Below are positions 52,123 through 63,990 of a stretch of DNA of 64,000 nucleotides, one piece after another; position 1 is the stretch's first letter, and each line of letters begins with the position of its first letter. Source of the stretch: Atopsyche davidsoni (taxonomy: Eukaryota > Arthropoda > Insecta > Trichoptera > Hydrobiosidae); contig JAILWY010000002.1 of NCBI GenBank assembly GCA_022113835.1, positions 10,394,501 to 10,458,500 on the forward strand. The letters are read 5' to 3'. Position numbers and translations under genes: made by a program. Under the pieces are notes generated by a model. The model was not told the DNA's origin. It searched no databases and worked only from the letters and a program-made list of their open reading frames with translations.

Positions 52123-54417
52123 TTCTGAAAGTTTATATAATCGTTTCAATGTATGAAAAAATGTACTTAATCATATTAATACAAATAAAACCTGTAAAGG
52201 TAACATCCCACTTACAGTGACGGTCTTCACAAAAACCAAATATATATATAGCAACAATACCTTGCATATTCTTAATTATTTTTAACAAATTTAAAAATGT
52301 AGTCTGCCTAAAGTTATTTTAATCGTTATTTATAATTAAAAAACAAGAGCACTGATTAATTTTAAAAAAAATCTAAAGCTATTATAAACACTTTGTATTT
52401 ACAAATATTTTGTATTTATAAGCTGTTATAAAATATAGTTTTATCAAATAAATTGAAGTACTTAATATAATTCACATTAAAAAATATATTTTTTTAAATA
52501 AATAAATACATTAATGTGAGCAAAAATATTGCTTGATCGTTAGCTTTTCGTGGTATCTTAAAAATATCAACCATGTTTAAATACTATATTTAAAAATGAG
52601 GTAAGTAGAAAATAAACCTGAATACTAAGTTCCTACACTCATTTAGGAGCGTCTTCAGGAATTAAGAGTCTTTCTAAAGGAAAACTCGAGTGAGAAAAGC
52701 CAAGGGGGTTGGGAGTCGAGAGCCCCATTGTGTGGAGGACAGACAGTGCGGGGCCCGGCAGCTGGCGGCACTTCCACCCGGGGGGTGCCTTCGTTCAAAA
52801 ATTATCATTTCAGTATTATTCAGTAGTAAACCACCCCTAATCTAGAGCTGCTTAGTAGCCTTAGACCACAGGGACTTCAATTGCTGGTTTAAAATCATTT
52901 TTCTTTGCATTAAAACTATTAGACTGTCAGTACTATCGTTTTTACTTTGGTACAGTTTTTATTTATTAAATTCCAGGAATCATTCAAAATTTTGTCACAA
53001 CATCGCAGTCACTGTAAAGCACCAAAAACTTGAGCTTCACAATAGTAAAAATACTTATTAAAGTATTATTATATCTAAAGATTCAGCTGGTGGCGAAAAT
53101 CGTGTATCAATTTTCATATGATCGATATAAAGACTTCAACGAAAATTTTCATAACACAAAGTATTTATAAAATACCAGATAAAATAAAAATATTTTACCC
53201 AAAACCCAGTAGGAATACTTCAAATATTTATCTTTTTTTTTTTTAATATAAAAATGTTTTTTTTAAATAGAATCACATTGGCGCACAGCTCTTTAATAAT
53301 AAAAGTGATCATTTCAATGCAACATTAATTATAAACCGTTATCATAATTTTATTTAGTTTAGTATATTTATGAAGTTAAAATATAAAAGTTTTCCCTTTG
53401 AAACAAAGTCACATCGGCGCACAGTTCTTTTTCTTGTAGAAAATACCTCAACTTTTAATAGCTTTTTAAAAATCAACCTGTTGATCTGCCGGCAGGGTTT
53501 GTTTACAATCGCTTTTCTTTGTTTGTTTTGTTCACTGGAGTATCAATATCAATGGCCGGTATCAAGCCGTATTGTATTCGAAGGACTTGATTTTATTTAA
53601 GAACTTTTCAAAGCTGTCCGTATTAGACATCGATATCGGATAAATTAAGAAGCAGTTTTTATATAAATATGTTGTAACTTTAAAAGAGTAAAGTTATTAT
53701 GATCATTATTGTTTAAAAAGTAAATATGATATTATTATTATACGATATATTTTTAATGATTAAGATATACGATCTAAAAGTGTAAAATCGATATATTTTG
53801 CATAAGAGTAAGATATACATATATATCAAGCACGAGAACTCATATACATACTTATTTATATTATATTTATTAAAAAAATATTTTTCTATTTCTTTCTTTA
53901 TACAGCGTATTCTAACATATTTACATTTAATAAATACTAATTGTGCTTAAGGCATAAATATAAAGTTTAAAAAAATCATTACACCACATCATGTGCTCAC
54001 TCACAGCAGAATAACCATTTTCGCTGTGTGCAAATTAAAATCTAATATGAATCGACCGTCTGTGAAGCTTTGAGATTAAAACTTTTTAAAAGATTCTCTA
54101 AGTTATTGAATTCTCTGGTGATTTGCCAGCAACTGAAAATTTCTCCAGAATAAATACGCCCTGCAAGTTCTTGCAGTAATTTCCGTCGGGGATGCGCAAG
54201 CCGCAGAGGGTGGGTCGCACTCAGCTGCACATATATTTTAGGTAGCCCACTGAATCTATAATAAAAGTTTAAAAAAAAAAAAAAAAACACTGTGATTCGG
54301 ATAATCGCAATTAGCAGTCCTCTCGTGAGATATGGTAAATCGATAACAACTTATAAGCAGACTATTGAGGAATTATTTATTATACCTAGGAACACCGCTC
54401 ATTGACATTAAATATTG
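52123..54417. other. AT-rich desert, nothing recognised
   Basis: Except for a GC patch at 52690-52795 (ggcccggcagctggcggcac). Two similar segments (53260-53310 and 53385-53435: cacattggcgcacag.tcttt) form a short direct repeat about 130 bp apart. Confidence 0.4.
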
Positions 54418-54505
54418 GCTCAGTTACAGTTCAATTGGCAGAGCGTCCCAGGCTGTGATAGCCGTGAATATGTGGGTTTGAATCTCACCTCTTCCGTGTA
54501 AGTAA
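54418..54505 (+). repeat. tRNA-derived SINE or tRNA pseudogene
   Basis: acagttcaattggcagagcg is an A-box-like start and tgggtttgaatctcacc a B box at the right spacing. The acceptor stem does not pair, so it is not a functional tRNA. Confidence 0.55.
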
Positions 54506-54639
54506 TTACTAAAATAGATTTGGGTCAGATAAATTTAAAAATGCATGAAAATTTGGCATGTAAAAGTGGCCTTTTCTAACTGGCGAAGCTCAATCGTTTA
54601 CTAAAGTTGACATTATAGAAATGTTTCGGACCTCAATGG

Positions 54640-55310
54640 GCAATTCGCCTCAGAGTGCGCCGGACGGACGGAGGGTTTTTCCACAATCGAGCGCACCTCT
54701 ACGGACGCGCGAAGAAAGCCCGCCAAGGCCGGTGGCGAGGCAGTTTTCAAACAATAAAACGGGAGATACCATAAAACTTTTTAGTATGTGCTGTTAAAAA
54801 ATCGCATCATATCGCAGGGGCGGCGCGGACGGAGCCCCGCGCGCTCGTAAAAACCCCACGGACCGCCGCTGTCCTCCTCGCGGCCTGCAAACTCATAAAC
54901 CGCCGCACCGAAAAAGCCCGCATTAATTTCCGAATACAAAATAAGCCGTTTAAATAAGACGGACAGGGTCCCCGATAAATTAGCGGCCAGGGGCGCGGCG
55001 GGCGGGGGCCGTAAAGTCGGACCTCGCGCGACACGGCCGGGTTGTCCAAAAACTGTCCGGCCCCGGGGACACAATGGGCGGCCCGCGACCCAGTCCGGCC
55101 CCTTTGCAGTCGCCCGCCCCCCCCCCTCTTATTAATAATGCGGCCCTGGACGGCGCGGCAAAAACGGGAGATGCTTTTTTTAGGACGTTTTAAAGTTGGC
55201 CACCCTCACCGCCGTGGGTGTAAATATTTAAAGCACAGTAAGCGCTGGTCGGACCCGCCCGCTGAAAGAAATTAGGCGGGGCTTGATCAGTCCGCGACTG
55301 CACTCACACC
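54640..55310. other. Large GC-rich island
   Basis: The longest GC-rich block (about 650 bp), broken by small AT blocks such as cattaatttccgaata and cccgataaattagcgg. Open frames on both strands are by-products. Confidence 0.5.
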
Positions 55311-55444
55311 CCACGACGAGCTATTTATGTATTTATGTACCCTTCGATCTATAAACCCAACCTGATGAACCGTCCCCAAAATCCCAAAAAATACTATTTA
55401 GTTACTAAGTAATCGACTCACACATTAAACATACGCAGATATCG

Positions 55445-55490
55445 CGACACAGGCGGGATTCGAGCCCATGCCTCCATTTGCGAGTATTTA
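55445..55490 (-). repeat. tRNA-like B-box fragment
   Basis: The minus strand reads ggaggcatgggctcgaatcc then cgcctgtgtcgcg, a canonical B box (GGCTCGAATCC) with no A box nearby. Confidence 0.45.
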
Positions 55491-57570
55491 AAAAAGAGTA
55501 ATTATACTCATATTTTCATATCATAACCATACATAAGCTGTAAAAATCTTTTTGTCTGACGAAGCCCTTGAAAGACTAAGCGCTTACTCATAAAAATGTC
55601 TGTAGAGTGTTACAAAATAAACCATTATGTCGTTGATTTTTTTTACCATTATCTTTTCATCAAAAATGTACAATGTGACATGCTTAGAAAATCATCAAGG
55701 ATTCATCCTATAATAGGTTTGCGTGATTACTAATCAGTCCGATGAGGGTATATTAAATTTTTAATCCCCTTGTCAGGCAAAGAGTACTCCATCGACAAAA
55801 AAAAACCCATTAATGTTTATAAACATTTGACATTTTTTTGTTTGTTGAGTAAATTGGCTGGTGTGACGAAGATCGGATCTCATTGAAGGTTAAAAATCTC
55901 AAACTGTTGAGTAATTGAAATGGAAAACTAAAGCAGCCTACACACGAAGCATCACAGCTGAATGTGTAATTAATAATGTACTGCTATTTTTGATTATTTT
56001 CAACCTTAGACGTTTCTCGTAGAATAATACCAAAATACAACTTTGATAAATTTTCATGGTTCCTCGAAGTGATGAACATCCATATGAACCTAATCATTTT
56101 TTTTTAAATGTATGTGCTCTGATAAGGAGACACAGGAGTTTAAATAATCTAACAAGGAGTCTATAACAACACTATCTCCAAATATACAATGACAGGTAGC
56201 TGCATTTGCGGCTGTTTTTAACCTGGTACGTATTGCGGCATTTTCCCTGTTGTATATTCTGGAGACAGGCTTTAGTTTTCGGATTCAAACCTCGTGATTG
56301 GCTAGCGAGCGCGTCAATCTTTGTCTCACGATGCGGTTTTTACTTCGCCAGTGTAAGACTCCACACTTGGATGTGATGTGATGATGTGGATGTGAAAAAA
56401 AGCAGCTTAAAAATATGATACGCCCGCCGTGGGGGGAAATCTGTAACACTATATTTCTTGCTGAGATCGCGTGATCGGTAACGGACCTCAACAACAAGGA
56501 TGACCAATCATTATTATTTAAATCTACAAGTCGCCTGCCTTTTTGGCAGGTAACTTTTGCATATAGAAAAAAAAACCTAGTTGATAAATATACTATATGT
56601 TTAATATTTCTTTAAAGTTCTTTCGGCTAAAGAGGTAATCAACAAATACTGGTTCAACTTATAAAACAATTTGTAAAACTCCACATTCAAACAGCAAATA
56701 TGAATAGCCATATGGTTAGGAGACTTCGAATATATAACGGTTATATATCCAACATAAACAATATGAATATTAATAAAAAAAATTGACCGATTACTGTATA
56801 TTTTTACAGGCATATTTGATCGAAGCTAATTCAATGAATTTTTGTCGCTTCGTGCAAATATCGTTTATTAAAAAATATATATTTATTAATAGAGAATAAT
56901 TTAAAAAATCCACTGTTTATTATAAAACATTTGTACGGCATAAGAACCACCTGGCTATTTCTACATTTAGTTAGTTATTGATCAAATACGCAATTTTGAA
57001 GTTTGTTTCGTGGAACAATGTTGAAAGCACCCAAACTACCTCCAGTGTTTATTTCTCCGGCCAAATCTCACCCTTAATCGTCTGATAAATGATGGGAGGC
57101 ACACTGGAGCAGCCCTGAGCCAGAACAACAGCCCGCCGCCCACGACGCGAGGACATCAGGGATGACCATCACGGATGACCAGCGCCGGGTACACGCAGGA
57201 ACTAGGCGAAGAGAGACGCACAAAAAGACAGTACTACATATTAACGCTATCCTCACGAAATCAATAAATTTTTATTTATTTAAAAAACAATTCTGGTCTC
57301 AGATCAAACAAGCGTATACAATAAAAATAAAAAAAAACAAAAACGAAATATTTTTTTAAAAATCCAGATTTCTCACCATTGCAGGCTTATTGTGTATACA
57401 ATATTAGGATGAGGAAAATCCTAGAATTATTTTTTCACGACACGGATCCACACCTCTACGAATTCCAACGATTTCTTAAAAAAATATGCGTTTAATTATT
57501 ATAAAATAAACTGTGCCTCATAATGGGTGTAAAGCACCCGTCTAGAAATATTCGAGATACTTCCAGGACC
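55491..57570. other. AT-rich region, nothing recognised
   Basis: 57070-57200 is moderately GC-rich and followed by a poly-A-like AT tail, perhaps the 3' end of an unidentified retroelement. A ctacacacgaagcatcac segment at 55934 hints at another MITE end. Confidence 0.35.
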
Positions 57571-57870
57571 GGGCGCCTCCGACGTCCTCCAGCGAGGGTC
57601 GGGGGCTGTCGGAGCTCCCGGGGCAAAGAAAAACACCGCACCGAGAGAGGCCGTAAGTTCTGCCGAAACTGTTAATTAAAGACGCGTCATTTGCTCCCCC
57701 CCCCCCCCCGCGGTCATTCCGGCCGCACTCCGCTCCTCATCCGCTCTGAATGACCGCTGCGAGTAGGGCCACCACGCGGCACGACCTCCCATCCAGCCTC
57801 TGAAGTGCGCTCGTAAGCTTTGGCTGCCGCATATGTTGCTCCGACTCCTCGAAGACGGCCCTCTACCGCC
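57571..57870. other. GC-rich island with poly-C
   Basis: c-run at 57697-57709 next to ttaattaaagacgcgtcatt. No coding evidence. Confidence 0.5.
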
Positions 57871-57970
57871 ACCGAAACTTCGAAACGTTTTAATTTGCAA
57901 TATTATCTTCATATAAAATCATAAAAACTTCAGTCGCGTTATTTGAAAGCACTTGTATAACTATTCAAGC

Positions 57971-58035
57971 GCGTGAAATATCACATCGGTTTCATCAGGA
58001 CGAATCATCAGAATTCGTCCTTGATTTTCGGTGTA
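57971..58035. repeat. Hairpin with Penelope/hammerhead-like motif
   Basis: The minus strand carries cctgatgaaaccgatgtgat (contains CTGATGA). Beside it ggacgaa/ttcgtcc forms a 7-bp-stem hairpin at 57998-58020. Confidence 0.4.
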
Positions 58036-58440
58036 AGTCCAGCCTGGTCACCGTCGCAATTCCCATGATTCCCGGCGGGGGTGGATCGATGGTGCTGGCT
58101 ACGAGCAGCGGGCAGTGGGCCGAGGGTTGACCAGCGGCCAGGGGGCGCGTGCCTGGCGCAGATAAGACATTGATTGCGGGCCCGCGGCCGCCCGCCGGTC
58201 CGATAAGGCCGCCAATTAAACAGCCCTGCCCGCGGCCCCCGAGGATGTGACAAAGGAGCCCCAAACGTACCGACCCGCCCCGGCCCGCCCCGGCCCGCCC
58301 CGGCCCGCCCCCGCCCGCTATCTGCGGCCTTCTTTGTCCGTCCAGGCGCGTCTGGAGCGCTGCGTAGATTTATATCGGTTACGTTTATTCAAAGTCGAGC
58401 AGGTGAACGAACGTCGCCTTTACAACCTTCCCAGGTGAGA
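58036..58440. other. GC-rich island with ccggcccgcc array and cagccctgcccg
   Basis: ccggcccgcc is repeated at 58277-58315. aattaaacagccctgcccgc at 58213 pairs an AT block with the shared 12-mer. Confidence 0.55.
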
Positions 58441-59209
58441 GCGGAGCGCGTTGTTTACCTGATATATTGTAATTTTTCAAGCATCGCGGTCGCTGAATCT
58501 ATACTTTAAATTTTTTTTAAAAATTCGTAAGATAACTATACCGTGTAAGTGACACAATATACGAGTGTAGCTCAAATAACGCCATTCTCATACCCCACAT
58601 AATTAATTACGTATCTTCATATAGCCGCATTCTCTGCTTGGTTCATTACTATCTATACACCAGTGACGCGTAATTCATGCCACCAATAAAGCACTGCATT
58701 CTCTAAAATATATTAAAACATTTAATATCTATAATAACGAAAGCTTCCGAAAGTGTTAAATAAAGGCTGAAAAGTAAGGTATTGAGTTTATAAGGCAGCC
58801 CCGTCACTTGACCGTGATAAGTTATAAAATTGATACGATGCATTATTGAAAACAAACAATTCCAGCAGTCAACACTCTTCTCATATTCCGACTTCGTTAG
58901 AACATAATTCACAGGTGACGGGCAGGTATCTCGCATTCTAGAGCCGCAGAAGTATATTAATTATATTTCATTCATCATCACCTTCGGACCTCCTCTAAAA
59001 AAAGGTGCTCGCTCATCTGACTCAAAGCGCAGCAGTCCTCCGTCCACCCATCTGCGGTTAAAATACATACCCAAATTACTGAAATTCATTGGTTTTTTGA
59101 TAAAGAGCTACTTCGCAATCTCCTTGAAATTGTTTTAATGTCGAGTATTACAAATTAAACCAGAATTTCCTGGATATACATCTTAAGTAAATAATGGATA
59201 CAATTTCAG
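58441..59209. other. AT-rich spacer, nothing recognised
   Basis: caccagtgacgcgtaattca at 58638 resembles a hAT end; no partner found. Confidence 0.35.
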
Positions 59210-59660
59210 TCGGCCAGGGTGTTCGCCGTTCGCAGCGGAATGCGTTGATGAGGATGCGGCCCGGGCTCAGGTATTGGTGCCGAGGCGGGTCGCCCCGGGG
59301 GCCCCGAAGGGGGGGGGGGGGGACGCGACCCTCGGGTTGCCATGGCGCGGCCGGACGCGGGTCAGCTGTGTTTGCTCAGGCCGCCCGCGCCCGCGCCCGC
59401 ATTACGGCGTCCGTCTTGGATGGCGTCGATCGATACGGCGACGCGGCCATCGATGTGCCGCGAGGGTGGCGGGGGTGTCGGGGGTGACGGGGGTGGCGGG
59501 GGTGGCGGGGGCGCCGGGGGCGGGACCCGCGGGCCCGCCGGGGCGCCCGCGGAGCACCGGCGCCGGCGCTGCCTCTGCCATCTAATTACGCTCCATAAAT
59601 ATCTTATTACATGGCCTGCTGAGAGCCAACGCCGCGGCCAGGCAAATACCGAGGGATACT
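59210..59660. other. GC-rich island with TAATTACGC
   Basis: gggggtggcgggggtg-type repeats at 59470-59525, G13 at 59309, and taattacgctccataaatat at 59583 at its right edge. Confidence 0.55.
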
Positions 59661-59884
59661 GCGATAAAGACTCCACTCAAAATATAAATATCTTTTCAAA
59701 ATTAAATTATTACTAAAGTCAAAATTAAAATATGTAAGAAATACAACTACGGAAAATATATTAAAATTAATATAAAAACATCTCCATTTTTAATTAAGTA
59801 ACTAAAACGATATAATCCAGCCACTTTGTGAAGCCTACTCGAGCGTATGATCTTTACAAAGTATTTCAAAAGGCCAATATTCAG

Positions 59885-60325
59885 TCAAGGCAATATACTA
59901 CACGTATAGTACAAGCAACTCTGGAGCAGTTTTCACGCATCCACTTTCATCCGGTTATCACATCCATGTAAATGTGACAAATTTAAATACCCATTCATTT
60001 TGTGGTGCTCGGGTAAGAGTTTGACCTTCATAAGGCAAGGCAATATACAAGCCACACTGGCACAGTTTACTTTACGCCTACTTTTCTAAAAAGTAACACC
60101 AGCAACTGCGGGAGCGCCAAGTGACAAATTCAAATTTACCACCGTATCGCGGAAATCGCGGAAACATTGCAATTTCAGAAAGTATTCGAAGAGCTTGCAA
60201 TGTTTGTTTATTATGATGAATTTCTATCGATACTTGAAGAGGTAAGAATTCAATTGAGACGGCGTTCAAGATATTCAAGTACAGTTTTCACACTCTCTAT
60301 TATTTCCGGTTGTCACATTTACGTA
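59885..60325. repeat. Weak tandem or nested repeat
   Basis: caaggcaatatac recurs at 59886 and 60037. cagttttcac and ccggtt.tcacat recur at 59928/59960 and 60281/60308. Too diverged to define a unit. Confidence 0.4.
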
Positions 60326-60379
60326 AGGACGCTCTTTTAAGCGGCGAATTTCTCATTTAAGCGTTTGATCTATAGGACG

Positions 60380-60830
60380 TATTCAAAAAGGCTAGCCTCC
60401 GTTTAGGCAGCCCCGAGCCGCTCCGGCTATCTCCGACGGCCGCAAGGGCGCTGATTACGGCGATAAATTTGAATTTCCGGGCCTGTCGCGGGCCGCGGCA
60501 GCCACGCACGCGGTCCGGGCGGCCGAAAGTTAATCCGCCGGCACACGGGGTGGACTAATCGCCCCCGCCGCCCCCGCCGCCCCGCCGCCCCGCCGCCCCG
60601 GCCGCCCGCGCCCCCTTCATTACGCGGAATTACCGCCGCGCTAATACGGCCGGGGCGACGGGGGCGGGGGGGGGCAAGACGCCGGCGAGGGGGCGGTCAC
60701 GCCAGAGGCTGCGATGCTCGAGTGAGATTTCTAATGATTTACGACTTATTAATTAAACTGCGCTGATGACGACATACCTCCTCTCGGCGCGGTGATTAGC
60801 GCAGCTGATCGGTGACCGCGAAGTTTCGCC
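60380..60830. other. GC-rich island with several homeodomain-like cores
   Basis: gattacggcgataaatttga, agttaatccgccgg, ggactaatcgccc, TCATTACGCGGAATTACCGC and gctaatacggcc lie within 230 bp of almost pure GC. ccgccccgccgc repeats at about 60565-60598. Confidence 0.55.
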
Positions 60831-61400
60831 CTCGATTCTCTTGTACAGCAATAAAACATAAATAAAATCCATACACTAAAAACATAAATGTTCATTCGAC
60901 TCAACAGGGAAAAAAACGACGAAATAACAATGCAACCTCTTTGTTATATATTTTCCGTGAAATCAAACGACTGAGTCGTAACCGATCGCCCTTTTTCGCT
61001 ATCTTTTCCACTGCATAAAACAAAGGGTAGAAACCGTTGCATGAAAAGTCTGATGATAACTGCGATGAAAAGAGAGCTCCCAGTCATTGACGATCTCTTA
61101 TTAATAAGCCAGAGCTTGACTGCCCAAAAAGATGAAGACTAAAAATCATACGATGACAGGCTTTCTACGATTTCCCTGAATATATCTAATAGCTTTGAAT
61201 ATATCTAATAGCTCGCCTGTCTCCTTTAAATTTGATGTATTTTTATAAATTATATGATGTATTCCACGGATGCTTCTCGCTAATGTAACGAACGTACTTT
61301 GTTGCTGATGACCGGAATGATCGAGAAACAAAAAAAAAAAAAAATACCACCGTCCAAAAATCATCGTTCCATTTAATCACAAAATCACGCCTGCTGAATT
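60831..61400. other. AT-rich spacer, nothing recognised
   Basis: A short direct repeat (atatctaatagct, twice) lies at 61182-61213. No exon supported. Confidence 0.4.
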
Positions 61401-61720
61401 CCTCGGAGAAGGGCCGGGAATTAATTCCGTCGTCCTTGTCTCCCATCTCTCATTTCCCTCCCCGGGGTCCGGCGCCCCCCGCGCCCGCGCCCCGCGGCCG
61501 GACACGCGGCCCGGGGCGGGGGCGGGGGCGGGGGCGGGGGCGGAGGCGGGGGCGGGGGCGGGGGCGGCCGGGGAGACGGCGCCAGCCTAGACTGCCTAGG
61601 CGCGCGGGCAGGGAATATTACTCCGTACCCTCTATACCTATACGCGAGTCCGCCCCGAGCACGTACATGTACGACCAGGCACCTACCCAACAACCCACTT
61701 GCGCATTACAAGCCCCGTGA
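61401..61720. other. GC-rich island with gggggc hexamers
   Basis: About nine cgggggcgggggcg-type hexamers at 61513-61567 and CGGGCAGGG at 61605-61613, followed by aatatta. Confidence 0.55.
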
Positions 61721-61947
61721 CGTAATCAAAAATTTTGTTTATCGCTAATAGAATCATCTGCGAATTGAAAATCACTTCATCAACGGCGACGCACGTTAGC
61801 TGAGCAAGTGAACACACAAGAGGCGGTATCTATTTTATTACACATGGGCTGTCCATAAATCGACTCTAGGTGCGGATAGTATCAACATTTACAAAATTAA
61901 AAATGAATCCAGCAAAGAATCGGGCGTATTTTTTCAATATTAAACTA

Positions 61948-62018
61948 GTCCTTTGGTCTAATGATTAACACGCTTGCTTGTCAACCGTGGAGTCCCACGC
62001 CCGATTCAATTGGATTGA
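61948..62018 (+). repeat. tRNA-Asp-like pseudogene or SINE head
   Basis: tcctttggtctaatgattaa, cacgcttgcttgtcaaccgt, ggagtcccacgcccgattca: A box, GTC-containing anticodon loop and a weak B box in tRNA-Asp order. Stem mismatches argue against a working tRNA. Confidence 0.55.
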
Positions 62019-62600
62019 AACTATTAATTGTCTCCAGGTTCAAAGGGGAGAAAACCCCTCGGAGAAGAGAAATATTGTATTTCAGGATTTGTGATTTTCC
62101 GGGGTGTAACCGGAGACGTACCAAAGCGAACACAGCCGCATCTTCCACCGAACGTTTTCGACTTATTGATTACTTGCATCTTCTCTTGCGTTTTTTTTTT
62201 TTCTTTATCTTAAAAACACGTTGGATCGTCAGTACTCGGGAGAACCAATAGTGCGATAATATTAAACAGAAGTGTACATTCATCAAGGTCTTAAAATAAG
62301 TTCGATTCGATTCTCTTTCTGAATTATCCATCCTCGACTGGTGCGCACAGCCGAGACTCGCCAATGTTACCCTAGATGTAATTTTTAATATAAGCCGCCC
62401 CACTCGCAGAGCCCCTCGCCTGGCGCCTCCGCCCCGGGGGGGGGACGCGGCGGCAAGCGCGAGGGGGCGCGTGGGGAGACGGATTTGAGAATCGCGAACG
62501 CCTTGTGAAAAAAATAGCACCGATATAGCAGCCGTCGCACCCCACGACGGCCCCGGCGGGGACCAAACTGGGCTCCCGAATACTCGCACAATATAAAATA
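62019..62600. other. Spacer and GC-rich island (62390-62600)
   Basis: ccccggggggggg at 62432. Long minus-strand frames here are low in coding character. Confidence 0.4.
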
Positions 62601-62680
62601 CGCACAAAACGACTCCAATGTACAAGCAATAACTCACTAGGTACCCACCCTGTTATATAGTAAATATATATATATATATA

Positions 62681-62996
62681 CAGTAGAATTTCGATAACTT
62701 GAACCTCGTCAAGTAATAATCCTCGTAAGACGAAAAAAATTGCCATTCATTTTCGCTGAACCCCTAAATACGCGGTATCTCGAATTATTTAGACTTTATA
62801 ACTCAAACAAAATGTTATTCCCCTACGAGATATTGATAGTGCACATTTAAACTGTATAAATCGAAATTTCGAGTCATAGAGTTCGAAATATATACTAAGC
62901 ATTTGTGCCTTTAAATCCATTGTATCTTAAACTTAAATTCATTGACTCGAAATTTTTAGCAATTCGCATGAAAATCGAGCTATCGAGATCCCACTG
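62681..62996. mobile_element. Tigger/pogo-like MITE, second family
   Basis: TA|CAGTAGAATTTCGATAACTT...tatcgagatcccACTG|TA: related ends (cagt.g.at.tcgata) and a TA duplication. 316 bp, no coding capacity. It ends 8 bp before the next element. Confidence 0.8.
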
Positions 62997-63004
62997 TACA
63001 TATA

Positions 63005-63343
63005 CAGTAATACCCCGCTTTACGCGACCCCGTTATGCGCGGTTTAACTATAACGCGAATTTCAAATTTCGCGTTAAAATACCTCGCATTACGCGAATTT
63101 CTTATTTTAAGAACGTGTACGAACACGTTGACTTTTTTTAACAATTAAAAACAGCGTTGGGTGTTATGAACGCTACTATAACATGTAATACTGCATAAAG
63201 TGTTCTTAGAATTAAAGCGATTAATTCAAATGATTCGTACTTTTTCGTATTAAGTTTTGACTACGTAAACCCTGATATACGCGAATTTCACTTAACGCGT
63301 TTTTTTCCGGAACGTATCCCTCGCGTAAAGCGGTGTTTTACTG
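63005..63343. mobile_element. Tigger-like MITE, first family
   Basis: TA|CAGTAATACCCCGCTTTACG at the left and cgtaaagcggtgttttactg at the right. Same family as 32111 and 34601. The right end has two substitutions, and the right flank is tt. Confidence 0.88.
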
Positions 63344-63600
63344 TTTATATATATGTAACAGTACTGATGTATATACACACGCATGATTTTTAAGCACGTG
63401 CAGTGCTTAATTGCCTGCATGAATCGCATGCCGCTGATATGTACGAAATTGCATTAAACATTAAATTGTATGTGTGCAAATAGCGTGATGTTTGTTGAAT
63501 TAACCTCACTTCGTATGCAAGCGCCGCTGGAGCACATGCTTTATCGCAGATTATCTCGGTGGCTCTCGGCTTTGGTACGGATTATCAAAATAAATAATAG
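63344..63600. other. Spacer, nothing recognised
   Basis: attatctcggtggctctcgg at 63551 resembles ccattatctcggtggcccc at 16061, a short shared block. Confidence 0.35.
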
Positions 63601-63800
63601 GTGGGTAGCGTCTTGGGGCGTCGCGGCGCCCGCACAAAGGGCGCGTCCGTTTTTGCCCGCGGGATTTATAGCCGCGCCTGCCCCCGGCCGCGGCCCCCCC
63701 ACTAAAGCACCCGGCCGGAGCCGGATCCGGTCGGATCCGGCCGGATCCAGCCGGGGCCGGCCGAGACGCAGCCTTTTGCTGGCAGGCACGCCGCTAATGA
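63601..63800. other. GC-rich island with ccggatccgg repeats
   Basis: ccggatccggtcggatccgg then ccggatccagccggggccgg at 63721-63760 is a palindrome-rich decamer array. Confidence 0.55.
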
Positions 63801-63929
63801 AACTGTAAATCGAAAGCCAGTGAAACAAAATGCCAACTTCAAGCCGTTATAAGCGAACAGCTAAACAGCTTTGCAACGAAGAAAAAATTAACTACTGCGT
63901 ATTAAAAAAATCATATTTTTCGAGAATTT

Positions 63930-63990
63930 GAATCATCCCCCTGAAGATGGCCCCAATGCCGAGACCAAAACGTCGAATCACAAAATCCAA
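63930..63990 (+). repeat. Penelope/hammerhead-like motif at right edge
   Basis: ctgaagatggccccaatgcc then gagaccaaaacgtcgaatc: CTGAAGA, a GGC/GCC stem and an AAAC box in the same order as the motifs at 15531 and 19829. The element continues out of the window. Confidence 0.4.

Noticed and set aside
61948..62018. Functional tRNA-Asp gene
   Set aside because: Boxes and anticodon region are recognisable, but the B box is degenerate and the acceptor and T stems do not pair.
62170..62637. 155-codon minus-strand frame with a hydrophobic start
   Set aside because: The middle is a GC island and the end is lysine-rich from a poly-T tract. No domain or splice support.
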